64,000 bases of DNA from Muscardinus avellanarius. Its lineage: Eukaryota; Chordata; Mammalia; Rodentia; Gliridae. Below, one piece after another: positions 31,501 to 45,366 of this stretch. The notes under the pieces were generated by a model, which worked only from the letters and a program-made list of their open reading frames with translations, was not told where the DNA came from and made no database searches. The stretch is from positions 130,532,751 through 130,596,750 of the forward strand of contig OY726557.1 in NCBI GenBank assembly GCA_963383645.1. The letters are read 5' to 3'. Position 1 is the first letter of the stretch; each line of letters begins with the position of its first letter. The position numbers and the translations under genes are program-made.

Positions 31501-34500
31501 AGGCTTATTGTTCAGAGGGAGAATGTCCCTGTGTTCAATCCTAGTAACAGGAGATCACAGGAGTATACCATCACAATCTAAATAAACATTCTGATTATCT
31601 GAGTGTCCTAGAAAAACACATCCTCTTCAGTTGGTAAATACATATTTTTTTAAAAAATTATGTTAAGCCAGGTGTGGTGGCGCACGCTTGTAATCCCCGC
31701 ACTTGGGAGGCAGAGACAGGAGGATCACGCAGGTTCGAAGCCAGCCGCGTGCACTGGCTTAGGAGACCCTGTTTCCAAATAAAAATGTAAAAATAGGTCT
31801 GGGAGTGTAGCCCGGAGGTAGAAGGGCTTCCAGGAACCCCAGTACCACCAAAAAAATAAAAAATAAATAAATAAATAAATAAAAGGGTATGAGAGTGTAG
31901 GTCACAGGTAGAATGCTCCTAGGTTCAATTCCCAATACTACAAAATAAATGAATTAATAAATAAGTAGCCAGGCATGGTGGTGCATGCCTGTAATTCTAG
32001 TACTTGAGAGGCTGAGATAGGTAGATCGCAGGTTCAAAACCACTTTCAGTAACTTAGTGAGACCTTCAGCTTAGTGAGACCCTATTGTTTCAAAATAAAA
32101 AATAAAAAGGGCTGGGGATGTAGCTCAGTGATAAAAAGCTCCTGGGTTCAATCCTTAGTACTAAAGTACTAAAAATAAATGAATAAAATAAAAAATAAAG
32201 TTTCGAAACCACATGATTTCAAAGCAACAAGTTTATTCATCCGTGTGTTGAATATACTTCCTCACAGCATAATTAAACAATAATTTGGAGAGAATTCCTT
32301 CTTTTAGTAGTCTAATCAGTAAGAATAAAATATTTATTATCTGGTAGAAAGAATATCATTCATTTATTTATATCCCCCCCCACATATTTATGTAGATAGA
32401 TTTTGAGGGAAGAAGTCCTGGGGATTGAACCCAAAGTCACTTGACCTCCCAGCCCCCTTTTGTGTGTGGCACTGAGACTGAACCCAGGAGCATTCTACCT
32501 CTAATCTACACTCTCAACTCTATTTTATTCTTTATTTTGAAACAAGATTTCGCTAAATTACAGAGGGCCTCACTAAATTGCCGAGGCTAGCCATGAACCT
32601 GCAATCCTCCTGACTCAGCCTCCCAGGTACTAGGATTACTAGCATGCGCCACCACGCCTATTCCCAGCCCTTTTTTTTTTTATTTTAAAACAGGGTTTTA
32701 GTGCTCATGGATAGGCAGAATAAATATCATCAAAATGGCCATTCTGCCAAAACTGATCTATAGATTCAATGCAATTCCCATTAAAATACCAGCGACATTC
32801 TTCACAGACCTAGAAAAATCAATCATGAACTTTATGCGGAGAAAGAAAAGACCCAGAATAGCCAAAGCAATTCTCAGCAATAAGAAACATGCAGGAGGCA
32901 TCACAATCCCAGACTTCAAATTATACTATAGAGCAATAGTAGTAAAAATAGCATGGTATTGGCACAATAACAGATATACTGACCAGTGGATTAGAATAGA
33001 AGATACAGAAACAAACCCACACATCTTCAGTCAGTTAATCTTTGACAAAGGGGCCAAACTCATACGCTGGAGAAAAAACAGCTTTTCAAAAAATGGTGCT
33101 GGGAGAACTGGCTATCCATTTGTAAAAAAGATGAATCTAAACCCCTATATCTCACCATGCACAGGAATCAACTCAAGATGGATCAAAGACTTAGAAATTA
33201 GACCTGAGACTGAAGTTAGTAGAGGAGAGCATAGGTTCAACACTACAACATATTGGCACAGGCAGTAACTTTCTCAACAAAACCTCCAAAGCTCAGGAAA
33301 TTAAAGCAAGAATTAACAAGTGGGATAGCATCAAACTTAAAAGTTTCTTCTCATCAAAGGAAACCATCAATAATCTAAAGAGGAAGCCTACAGAATGGGA
33401 AAAGATCTTTACCAGCCACCACTCTGATAGGGGGCTAATATCCAGAATATACAAAGAGCTCAAAAGACTCTACACTAGCAAAACAAACAACCCAATCAAG
33501 AAATGGGCAAATGAACTAAATAGACACTTCACAAAAGAAGAGATACAAAGGGCCAATAGATACATGAAAAGATGTTCTACATCATTGACCATCAGGGAGA
33601 TGCAAATCAAAACTACACTGAGATTCCATCTAACCCGTCAGAGTAGCAAGCATAAAGAAATCAAACAACAAATGCTGGCGAGGATGTGGGGAAAGAGGAA
33701 CTCTTTTACACTGTTGGTGGGAGTGCAAACTAGTTCAGCCACTATGGAGATCTGTATGGAGATTCCTAAGAAAGGTGGGAATAGATCCACCATACGATCC
33801 AGCTATACCACTCCTGGGCATCTTTCCAAAGGGGTTGAATTCAGAGAAATACAGCAACATATGCATACCTATGTTCATAGCAGCACAATTCGTAATAGCC
33901 AAAATATGGAACCAACCCAGATCACCATCAACCGATGAATGGATAGCAAAACTTTGGGAAATACACACAATGGAATTCTATTCAGCCATAAAGAAGAACA
34001 AAATCATACCATTTGCAAGAAGATGGAAAGCCCTGGAGAACATTATGTTAAGTGAGATCAGCCAAGCACAGAAGGAGAAGGTACATATGTTTCCTCTAAT
34101 ATGCCCAAACTAGGGAACACAGAGGATACCAGTGGTACTCCAGATAATGGAGGGGAAATACCAGCAAAGCTTGAATGGAAAGATAGGAGAGGAGGAAGGC
34201 TGAACTTGATTAATGAGGGTCCACATCCGAATATGTGTAAAATTATGAATATGGCATGGTTACCCAATCATTGGTGGGAGGGGGGAAGGGAAAACAGGGG
34301 CGGGAGCGGGAGAGGGCATCAAGTATAGTTTAAATGTATACCATTTATGTTCAATAAAAAAAAAAAACAGGGTTTTACTGAATAGTGGGGTCTTACCAAG
34401 TTGCTGAGGCTGTCCTCAAACCTCAAATCCTCCTATCTCAGCCTCCTGAGTCCTGGGATTACAGACCTGCACCACAACCACCACATCCAGTTTACCCCTC

Positions 34501-37500
34501 TATTTTATAAAAATACTAATATTGAGATTGAATCAATATTAAGAGTTTACCACCTCTCACTAATATAAGTCACTTGATGCCTGTGTAACTTATCAAGTAT
34601 TCAATCTGGGCACTGACAGAGCAGCCGCTGGTTCCTGTGCAGTATACACACACTAGAGCCTAAAGTCTCCTGACTACTACAGACAGACACCTCTTACACT
34701 GTCGAGTCCAGAGCCCTCACCAGCCGGGATGGGCTGTGGAGGGGTGTTCTACAAATGCCTGAGTCTCGGAGCTTCCACGCAGAAGCATACTCTGTAGGGT
34801 CAAGTCCTGCCCTGAGACCTGAGTGCTTTCACTGACTCTAACTACCATCCTGACTAATGCAATATGGCATTCACAAAGGTAAGGAGAAATAAGTGTCATC
34901 CAGTACCGGGGCCACCTGCACTACTTGAAGCTGTATATGCTGAGGTTGCTGAAGCCCAGATGTAGACTGGGACACGGGGATATACTGAATCCTCTGGTAA
35001 TCCCCCTGCGGAGTTCGATAATCGGTTGTTAAGGTCTGGGACAGTTCTGTCATGGCTTGGGTTAGCAGGTCTGTTGTCTAGAAAAAAAAACACACAGAAT
35101 ACATTAGTTGGTAACACGCCTTTTTGCAGTTATTTCAGTGCTCCCAAATTCTAAAAGTTGGTCTATCATGCTAAAGGGCCATGAAACTACAAATTAGCCC
35201 TGAGCGTTTATCTCTGACTCAGTGGAGCTGCCTCAGAAGTTCTGATAATACTGCAGGGAAGGAGCCATGGTGAGGATTCCCTACTACTCTTTTGAGAGAG
35301 AGCTTTGGCAAACCTAGACCAGGAGACCCAATCATAGGCACAATGCCTGAGGTAGCAAACTGAAGGATAATGGGCTCCATTTGCAACCAATTAAATAACA
35401 AGATTGGCAGGGCGTTGGTATATAAAGATATGGTGGGCACCGGAGGAAATAAAACGCTCTTCCTACCAATTCACTTACCACCACAGTCTCTCCAGTGGCA
35501 CTATCGGTTGTTAAAACGGCTGGGGTGGCACTGATCACGGCTGTTGTCAGGGGTGTGTGGATGGCGTTGGGAAGCTGGGCATACTCTGGATGTTTTTTTC
35601 GGATGTGTTGGACCATCTTGGTCTGAAAAATTAAGGCATAAATCAAGAACAATTATTAGAATTGTTTTCGATCTTTCAGATACAAATCCTCCAGAGCTTC
35701 CTAAAGTCTTTTATTTATTTATTTATTTTTTCTTATTTGTGGTATTGAAGATTGAACCCAGGGGCATTCCACCTCTAAGCTATACCTCAGCCCCCCCCCC
35801 TTTTTTTTTTTTTTGTGGTCTGGAGATGAAACCCAGAGGCATTTGACCTCCAAGCTACACCCCCTGCCCTATTTTTATTCTTTATTTTGAAACAGGGTCT
35901 CACTGAGTTGCGGAGGGCCTCACTAAGTAGCTGATGCTGTCCGCAAAATGTGATCCTCCAGTCTCAGCTTCCCGAATGCTGGGATTACAAGCATGCGCCA
36001 CCATGCCTGGTTCCATTTTTTTTTTCTTTATTTTGAAACAGGGTGTAAGTTGCAGAAGGCCTCTAAGTAGCTGAGGCTGGCCACAAACCTGCGAACCTCC
36101 TGTCTCAGACTCCCAAGTACTGGAATTACAAGCGTGTGCCACCACGCACAGCTTAAAGTCTTTTATTTTGGCCATTAAAAAAATTAAAAATCAGTCAGGA
36201 GTGGTGGTACATGCCTGTAATCCCAGTACTTAGGAGGCTGAGACAGAAGGATCACAGGTTTGAGGTCAGCCTCAGCAACACAGTGAGCTTTCCACAACTT
36301 AGTGAAGCCTTTTCAAAATGAAAAGGGCTTAGGGTGCAGCTCAGTGGTAGAGCATCACTGGGTTCAATGCCTAGTACCATAAATTAATTAATTAATTAAT
36401 ATTTTAAAATCAGCCAGGTACGAAGCCAGGCGTGGTGGTGCACGCTTGTAATCCCAGCATTTGGGAGGCTGAGACCAGAGGATTGCGATTCATGGACAGC
36501 CTCAGCTACTTAGTGAGGCCCTCTGCAACTGAGTGAGACACTATTATTCTTTATTTTCAAACTAAAGAATAAAAAATTGGGCAGAGGGTATAGCTCGGAG
36601 GTTAAATGCCTTTGGGTTCCATCCCCAGACCCGAAAAAAAAAAAAAAAAAAATCAGCCAGGTATGGTGGTAGGCACCTGTTGTCCCAGCTACTCAGGAGG
36701 TTGAGGCAGAAGGATAGCTTGAACCTAGGTGTTTGGGCAACCTTAAGCAACATAACAAAACTTCATTTCTTAAATTAACAATTAATTAACTAAAATAAAA
36801 CAGAAAATCAGACCTATACTGCCTCTATGCCTACACTTCCAAAAGCAACACTGTGGTATGAAGCAAGGGGTTCAGGGTGGAAGAATAAAACCCACGTGAT
36901 TCTAATCATCAGGCAGTCTCAAAACCTCAAAGTCTCAAAACCTCATGGCATCCTCACCCCAATAGCGGTAGCAATCAGCCATAATCCCCTTTAACTCCTG
37001 CAAAGATAACCCCCTTTCCAAGATTGTCCTTTTAGTTCCCATTAATGTTCCCACAAGCCTAAGCTGACAAACTGTGAGCTCAGATATTCAACTCGAGGCC
37101 TAGAGCAGGCCAAGGTTAAAGCGGGACAGGCAGGCACTCAGGCTATTCCGTGGCACTAGTTCTGAGTCCCTGTATTCTCTTCCCATTCTCTGTGGTACTT
37201 CTTGCCTACAGGGCTATGAGAATGTCTCTTTCAGTCCCCCATCAATTCAAAAAGAGCCATCTGGGCCACCTGGACGAGAAGCCACCTTTGGGCGAGGTGC
37301 CGGGTCAGGAGTGTCAGAGGCAGGGCCATACCTTGCTGCTGTACTGCTTGGAGCAGTGAGGGCAACAGACGGGAGGCGTGGCGATGGTGCCCGTCAGCTG
37401 GGTGTGGGTGCTCAGCATAGGGTCTGGCTCTCCAGGACCAGCAGGGCGAAGTTTGCGAATGCTTGGCGGGAGCTCAGCTCCTGGGTGGTTCTTCAGAATG

Positions 37501-38749
37501 TGGGCTTTACGCTTGCTGGCACTTTTGTAAACCTGCAAGTCCAAATATTTTGCAATGAAAGCAGTGTACAGTTCCATTTTCTTGCTTAAAGTAAACTAAC
37601 AATTTCATTCTAAGGAAATAAGAAAAGGTATTTGAGGTAGCCCAAAAGAAAAAAAAATTAGCAGATCTACTAAAGAATAATATGGATATAAAATAAATTA
37701 AAACAAAATAAGAACATAATACAGATATGCTAGGCATCTTTCTTGAATTTTCTGCATATACCTAAGATATTAACTATACAAAATATCCCTTATCTGAAAG
37801 TTTAAAAGATAGATGTAAATAAATAGAATTGTTTTCTTTTTGTTTTGTTTTGGTGTAACTGGGGATGGAACCCAGGGGCTTTCTACCTCTGGGCTACACT
37901 TCCAGACCTATTTTATATTTTATTTGGAAACAGGGTCTCACTAAGTTGCTGAGAGCCTCACTAAGTAGCTGAGGCTGGCTTCGAGCCCGTGTAATCCTCC
38001 TGTCTCAACCTCCCAAGCACGGGGATTATAAGTGTGTGCTACCATGCCTGGCTGAAATAGAATTTTTTAATTTATTTTTATTTTTAATTTTTGGTAGTAC
38101 TGGGGATGGAACCCAGGGGCCTTCTACCTCCAGGCTACACTCCCAGACCTATTTTATATTTTATTTGAAAACAGGGTCTCTTAATCCAGCTGAGGCTGGC
38201 TTCGAACCTGCGTGATCCTCCTGTCTCAGCCATCCAAGCGCGGGGATTACAAGCGTGCGCCACAACGCCCGGCCGAAATAGAATTATTTTTAAGGTGGAA
38301 ACACCCTTTAGTTCATAAAAGTTCTGAGATGCTGTATCTAATTAACTACTAGGAACTAAAGAATGTCCTAAATGAGAAGCTTAGTAGCGACTAGTAGCCA
38401 GGCGTGGTGACGCATGCCTGTAATCCCAGCACAGGTTTTGAGATCAGCCTTAGCAATTTAGAGACTCTCAGTAACCTAGTGAGACTCTGTGCAAAATAAG
38501 AAGGGCTGGGTTACGGCTCAGAGACAAAATGTACCTAGCTTTAATCTGTGTTTAAAACATATTTTTTACTTTTAATCTGACATAGCTACATTATAAAAGG
38601 CAACATTACAATGAAACAATAAACCAACATTCTCTTTCTTTTTTGTAACGATATAAAAAATAAAGAATGGAATAGTATAAGAAGAGTACTCTATTATCAC
38701 AACTTTTTCACACTCCATTCAATCTTCTAGAAACCCCAAAACCTACCAC

Positions 38750-38795
<46 letters not shown>

Positions 38796-41700
38796 CGAAA
38801 GGCTTTCTATCTCTGAGTTTTATTCCCAGTCTCTCCCCTCTCCCACTTTTTTATAAGACCTCACTAAGTTGCTTAGGCTGGCCTCAAACCTGTAATCCTC
38901 CTGTCTCATACTCCCAAATACTGGATTACAGGCATGCACCTTCACACTTGGCTTTACCATATATTTTATGAATAAGATAACTAACCCTTTCATTTTAGAG
39001 CTAAAGAATAAAATGAATTTAAAATGAATTCATATAGTAGGCTCTTGGCAATAAGTCTTATTTTGTTAAAAAGAAAAATGGGAGAGGGAACAATAAGAAA
39101 AACAAAATCAAATTCTTTTTTTTTTTTTTGGTGGTACTGGGGTTCCTGGAAGCCCTTCTACCTCCGGGCTACACTCCCAGACCTATTTTTACATTTTTAT
39201 TTGGAAACAGGGTCTCCTAAGCCAGCACGCGCAGCTGGCTTCGAACCTGTGCAATCCTCCTGTCTCTACCTCCCAAACGCGGGGATTACAAGCGTGCGCC
39301 ACCACGCCCGGCAAAATCAAATTCTTAAGAAAAGAACTGGCACTGGACGTGGTGCCAATTGTAATCCCCGCGCTTGGGAGGCGGAGACAGGAGGATCACG
39401 CAGGTTCGAAGCCAGCCGCGCTGGCTTAAGAGACCCTGTTTCCAAATAAAAAGTATAAAATAGGTCTGGGAGTGTAGCCTGGAGGTAGAAGGCCTTCCAG
39501 AAACTCCAGTACCACCAAAAAAAAAGAAAAAAAGAAAAGAATTGGCTTAAAATGAAGTTGCATTATAGCCCTTTCTGGTCTTGATGGAAAACTACTGTGA
39601 GGCAGGGAACCATCTGTTAAGTGTAACTGCAAGACGGTAGTACATATTTATACCTGCAGACACACTGGTTCTAAGCTGGCTCCCCCAGTTGCAGCCAGGA
39701 TGGGTATTTTGCTTTTACCTTATCACAATACTGACAAAAGTAATCCCGGTTGGGTTTTATGATGGGTAGAGTTAACTCTGGCACCTCTTCTATCTTCATG
39801 TCTGGATGCCTCTTGGATAAGTGATTTACCTAAAGTGAAAAAAGAAAATGAGAAAAAAAAAAAACCATTACAAATAAAGGCTAAACACATGCCTTTGGTA
39901 ATGAGTACTAGACGCTAATATTCTTAGAAGCGACACCAAAACAACAGACATTTGCCCAGAACCCACATCATCAGACGATCTGACACCAGAGCATGTTAAC
40001 TGTTGCTGGTAACAGGAGTTAACAGTGATTCGGCAAGTAACTGAAGGTGAGTTAGTCTCTACAGATGCCAGCAACAACTGCTGGCTTTACATTAATGTGA
40101 GTTTCTTTGGAGCATTCTCCTGTCTTTCATTAGTTAGTGCCCTAGTCTTACTTAAGAACATCAACTGAGATACAATGTAAGGTTCTGAATTTTAAATATC
40201 ATTCTATGACTTTCTAGGTCTTGGCAAAAATATATTCCATAACTAATAAGTTCAAGATAAGAGCTTCAAATAAAGTCACTGACCTGGTATTTCCACTAAC
40301 CTAGAACCAGCTACACCTTCTTTGTTTATATTATGTGGTACTAGGGATGGAACCTGGGGCATTTTACCTCTGAGCTACACTCCCAGCCCTATTTTATTTT
40401 TTATTTGAAAACAAGGTCTCACTAAGTTGCTGAGACTGGCTTCAAACCTGCAATTCTCCTGTCTTAGCCTCCCAAGTACTAGGATTGCAGGCATGCACCA
40501 CAACAACCAGCTTACCCTGCTTTGATGGAAAGTTTCCTTCTATTGCTGTTACCTAACTGGAAAAAAGAGGCACTAATGGGGAAGAGTTGGGGAGGAGGCA
40601 AAGGCACCACCAGAAAGAATATTTAGAAACTTAAGAGAAGGGAAAGAAAATAGGACAAGAGCAAAGAGATTGAAAGGGGTCAATGATAACAAAACTAATA
40701 ATGAGAATCAGAAGTTTGGAGATGTCGTTCAGTGGTAGTATGTGCTCAGCATGCACGATGTCTTGGGTTTAACCTCTAGCACCAAAGGGGGAAAAAAAAA
40801 AGTAGAAAACGTCTTCTTTTAAGAGATCACCCAAAAAGTGATACAGGAGGGCAAAGAGAGACTGGAAAAGAGAGAACTACAAACTGGAAATTGTCTGCCT
40901 GTTTCCTCCCCTAAGCACTCACCGAACCTGCTGACAAACATAACTTAGTACAGAACACAATACCAAAGCCATCTCATCATCATCATCATCATGGGCAGAA
41001 ACGATGTTGGTTTGGAGAGGGACCTGCGCCCCCGGCACTGACCAGCATGCCCCGTCGCCGGAAGCCCATCATGCACAGGCGGCACTTGAACGTGAAGCTG
41101 TCGTAGTCTGTGGACGTGATCCGAGGCTTGAAGGTCTTGGAGCGGCTGATGCGGTCGGCTTTCTTGGCCTCCCTCTCGGGGTTATGCATCCTTTGCATGT
41201 GTTCCCGAAGTTTGTCTTTGCGCTGTTTGGAGAGAATTTTTGAAAGGGGGTAGTGGTGGGAGTAGAAAAGTTTCATTTGAAGGGATAAATTTTAAAAATC
41301 AATACAAATCAGCAGTCACCAAGTCACCATGACCCACTGAGAGGCGTCTGAGTTGCTAGAGTGCTGCGATCACAAGGACATATCCAAAGGTGGCTGTTCA
41401 CTGCAGGGTGTGGTGACACACCCCTGTAATCCCAGAACTAGGGAGGCTGTGACAGGAGGATTGCAGATTTGAAGACAGCCTCAGCAAGTAGCGAGACTCT
41501 CATTAACCTAGCAGGACCCTGTTTTGAAATAAAAACTAAAAACCGGGTGTGGTGGCACATGCTTGTATCAGCACTTGGGAGGCTGAGACAGGAAGAGCAT
41601 AGTTCACGGACAGCCTCAGCTACTTAGCGAGGCCCTTTGCAACTCAATAAGACCCTGTTTCAAAATAAAGAACAAAAAATAGGAATGGGGGTGTAGTTTG

Positions 41701-42657
41701 GAGGCAGAATGCCCCTGAATTACATCCCCAGTACCACAAAAAAAAAAAAAAAAAACTTAAAAAAAAAAACTAAAGATAGAGCTGAGGGTGTAGCTAGGAG
41801 GTAGAACATCCCTGGATTTGATTCCCAGTACCCCACCCAAAAAAAGTCCCTATTCATCAGTAAATAAATGCCTTACAACGAGCTTTAATTTGAAATGGCC
41901 ACTAAATATAAATATGTACTAATGGATTGCAAAACTATGGGAAATACATATAATGGAATTATATGCAGCTATAAAGAACAACAAAATCATGTCATTCGCA
42001 AGAAGATGGAAAGACCTGGAGGACATTATGTTAAGTGAGATCAGCCAAGCACAGAAAGAGAAAGGACATATATTTTCTCTAATATGCCCAAACTAGCGAG
42101 TATTAGAAATACCAGAGGGACTCCAGATAATGGAGTGGAAACCTCAGCAAAGCAAGAATGGAAGGGTAGGAGAGGAAGAAGGCTGAGGCTGATCAATGGA
42201 GGAGCTACATTCAAATATGTGTAAAAGTATAAATACAGCATGGTTACCCTGGACACTCAGTGTTGGAGGGAGGGAAGAGGAGCAGGGGGACACCAAGCAC
42301 AGTCTAAATGTATACCATTTTCAATATGTTCCACATATAAATAAAATAAATATGTACTGATGTTTTGGGTACTAGAAATTGAACCCAGTGGCAGTCTACC
42401 TTTGAGCCACACCCCCAGACCTTTTTATTTTTATTTATTTATTAATATATTTACTTTTGTGGTACTGGAGATTGAACCCAGATGCATTCTATTTCTGAGC
42501 TATACCCCTAGCCCAATTTTATTTTGAAATAGGGCTTTACTAAGCTGCAGAGGACCTCTCAAGGTTGCTGAGGCTGGCTGTGTACCTGTAATCCTCCTGT
42601 CTCAGCTTCCCAAGTCCTGGGATTACAAGCATATGTCACTGTGCCCAGCCACATACT

Positions 42658-42715
<58 letters not shown>

Positions 42716-43754
42716 TACTAGGGACTGAACCCAGGGGTGTACTACCTCTTAAGCTATACCCCCAGCCCTATTTTATTTTTTTATTTTTATTTTTTTTATT
42801 TTTTATTTTTATTTTTTGGTGATACTGGGGTTCCTGGAAGCCCTTCTATCTCCGGGCTACACTCCCAGACCTATTTTTACATTTTTATTTGGAAACAGGG
42901 TCTCCTATGCCAGCGCGCGCGGCTAGCTTCGAACCTGCGCGATCCTCCTGTCTCTGCCTCCCAAGCGCGAGGATTACAAGCGTGCGCCACCACGCCCGGC
43001 CCTATTTTATTTTTTATTTCGAAACAAGGCTTCTCTAAGTTGCTGAGGCTGACCTAAAACCTGCAATTCTTCTGTCTTGGCCTCCCAAGTACAGGCGAGT
43101 GTGACCCTACCTGGCTAACTGATTTTTTAGAGAAAAGCTTTTGTGTTTATGTAGACACAATCAAAGCTTATTGGAATAAGTTTGCTATTAAGAACTATAA
43201 GATAAATTGATAATGAAAGATAGGTAACATTGGATTTACAAAGTCGTGTGTATATCATTTCGCATGCATTTCAACAAACATGATATTCTTCTAAATCCCA
43301 AATGAACTTAAGTGGAACTCTCTCAACTATGGGTTTAGAAGTTCAAGTAAGCCGGGTGTGGTGGCGCACGCTTGTAATCCCAGCATTCGGGAGGCTGAAA
43401 CCTGGAGGATCGCGGTTTGTGGACAGCCTCAGCTACTTAGTGAGGCCCTCTGCAACTCAGTGAGACCCAGTTTCAAAATAAAGAATAAAAACTAGGGCAG
43501 GGGGTGTAGCTCGGAGGTCGAATGCCCCTGGGTTCCATCCCCAGACCCGCCAAAAAAAAAAAAAAGTTCAAGTAAACAATTGTACCGCCCACTATAAATG
43601 GAGCAAGACCCTGTTTCAAAATTAAAAAAAAAAATTTTAATAAAATAAAAAGAGTTGGAGGTACAGCTTAGAGGTAGACTGTCCTTGAGTTCAATCCCCA
43701 GTACCCCCCCAAAAAAGGAAATAAAATGTGAGCTCCCTAAAGGTCCCACCTTAT

Positions 43755-43810
<56 letters not shown>

Positions 43811-45319
43811 TGCCCTCGTGAAACTCATAGATAGCAGGCCAGAAACCTGCAATACCTAAGTACTACGATGCAGTCACCAGCAAAAGGTCTTACTGGAATT
43901 CACAGAAGCAGCGCTTAATGCAGGGACCAAGAAATGGCCCAGATAAAGCCAACAGCAGCCAGGTGAAATTATGTGAGAGCCTGAAATTTTATGTCAAGCC
44001 GGGGGTGAGAGAAGGAGCAAATACAAGGGACAAAGGAAAGATGACGTCCCACTCTGATGCAACCGACTAGTTCCGTGTAGCCAAAGTGCTAACCAGAACT
44101 GGGAACTGGAGAGGAGGTCTTGTAGTGTTTTCCAGGCTATAAGAATTATGGACTCTACCTGCGTGCAGAGCTATTAGAGGGATTTCAGAGCCAGGTGTAA
44201 TCACAGTACTTTGTGAGGCTGAGATAGGAGGATCACAGGTTTGAGGCCAGCTTCAGCAATTTAGCAAGATTCTGCTTCCAAAGAAAAAGGGCTAGGGCTG
44301 TAGCTCAGAGCCCCCTATGTTCAATCCCCAGTACCAAAAAAGCTGAGGGGGGTGGGGTTCAGAAGGGTCATGACATCGGATTTGTTCTCTAGAAAAATTA
44401 CTCTGGTTATAATCCGGGAAATGCACTGAAGGTACATGGTGGCTCTGCAGCACGTCGACTTGGTGAAGGCCAACTACATTTAAACAGAATTTTCTTCCTA
44501 GCATTAGCCAAAAGAGAAACTGGGCCAGATTGGAAGGTGAGAACAAGGCTGCTGCCATGCTGCTCTGCAGGCCACCAGGCCTGGAGGTGGGGGCAGGTAT
44601 GGAGGTGCCAGAGGATCCCCACTAATCTCCCCTCCCTCCCACTCAGCCACCAGCTGGCTTCCTGGCTGTCAGTCCTGCTGGCCAATGCCAAGCCCGCCAC
44701 CGGATGCAGCCACACGGACTCCAGCTTGTTCCCTGACCCCCAAGTAAGCTGCCATTCGTCCACCCAGTCTGGCAACTTCTTTATCCTCCAAATTCGCCCT
44801 TCAGACTCTTGCGTCTCCAACCTCTTCTTCAGTTCTTGGTCCTAAAAGAAAAGTCTTTATTCTGTAATACTCATAGTAGTTTTGCTTCCCTGAATGCACA
44901 CTGCCTAATGTCTTGGGTGAAATTAAAAGAGAAAATGAAAACAGAAAGCTTTGGATTCTTTTTTTTTTTTTTTTTTTTTTTTTTGTATTCCTAGGTGTTA
45001 AAATGCTATCTGTTGCCGGGCATGGTGGCACACACTTATAATCCCAATACCTGGGAGGCTGAGACAGGAGGATCACAGGTTTACCATCAGCCTCAGCAAC
45101 TTGTGAGTCCCTCCAAAACTTAATGAGACCCTGTTTTTCAAAGTAAGAAATGAAATAGAACTAGCTCAGACGTAGAATGTCCCTGGGTTCAATCCCCAGT
45201 ACCACACACACACGAAAATACTATCTGACATAAAACAGAAAAACAAAAAATGTTGAGTGGATAGGATGTGTGGATGGGTGACTAAATAGTTAACATCACA
45301 AGCTAAGGATCCTTTTATT

Positions 45320-45366
<47 letters not shown>

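Larger units (their letters stand above)
32687..34377 (+). mobile_element. 5'-truncated L1: 3' part of ORF2, 3' UTR, poly-A; 14-bp target duplication
   Basis: AAAACAGGGTTTTA at 32687-32700 and 34364-34377 flank the element (the second overlaps the A tail). It begins CTCATGGATAGGCAGAATAA in ORF2 and ends AATAAA plus an A run. This is a standard target-primed insertion into a SINE. Confidence 0.93.
32660..34490 (-). repeat. Inverted B1-dID split by an L1 insertion
   Basis: The left part (32660-32700, CCCAGCCC then T-rich to the ACAGGG motif) and the right part (34378-34490, to CACCACATCCAG) join into one inverted SINE when the L1 is removed. Confidence 0.85.

Noticed and set aside
39024..39449. 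141-codon plus-strand frame
   Set aside because: It runs through two SINEs; residues like FGNRVSLSC / [10 protein letters not shown] recur in every SINE frame of this orientation.
44407..44820. 137-codon minus-strand frame and overlapping plus-strand frame
   Set aside because: No splice borders in PRDM10 phase, no recognised family, and part of the interval looks like an ancient repeat.
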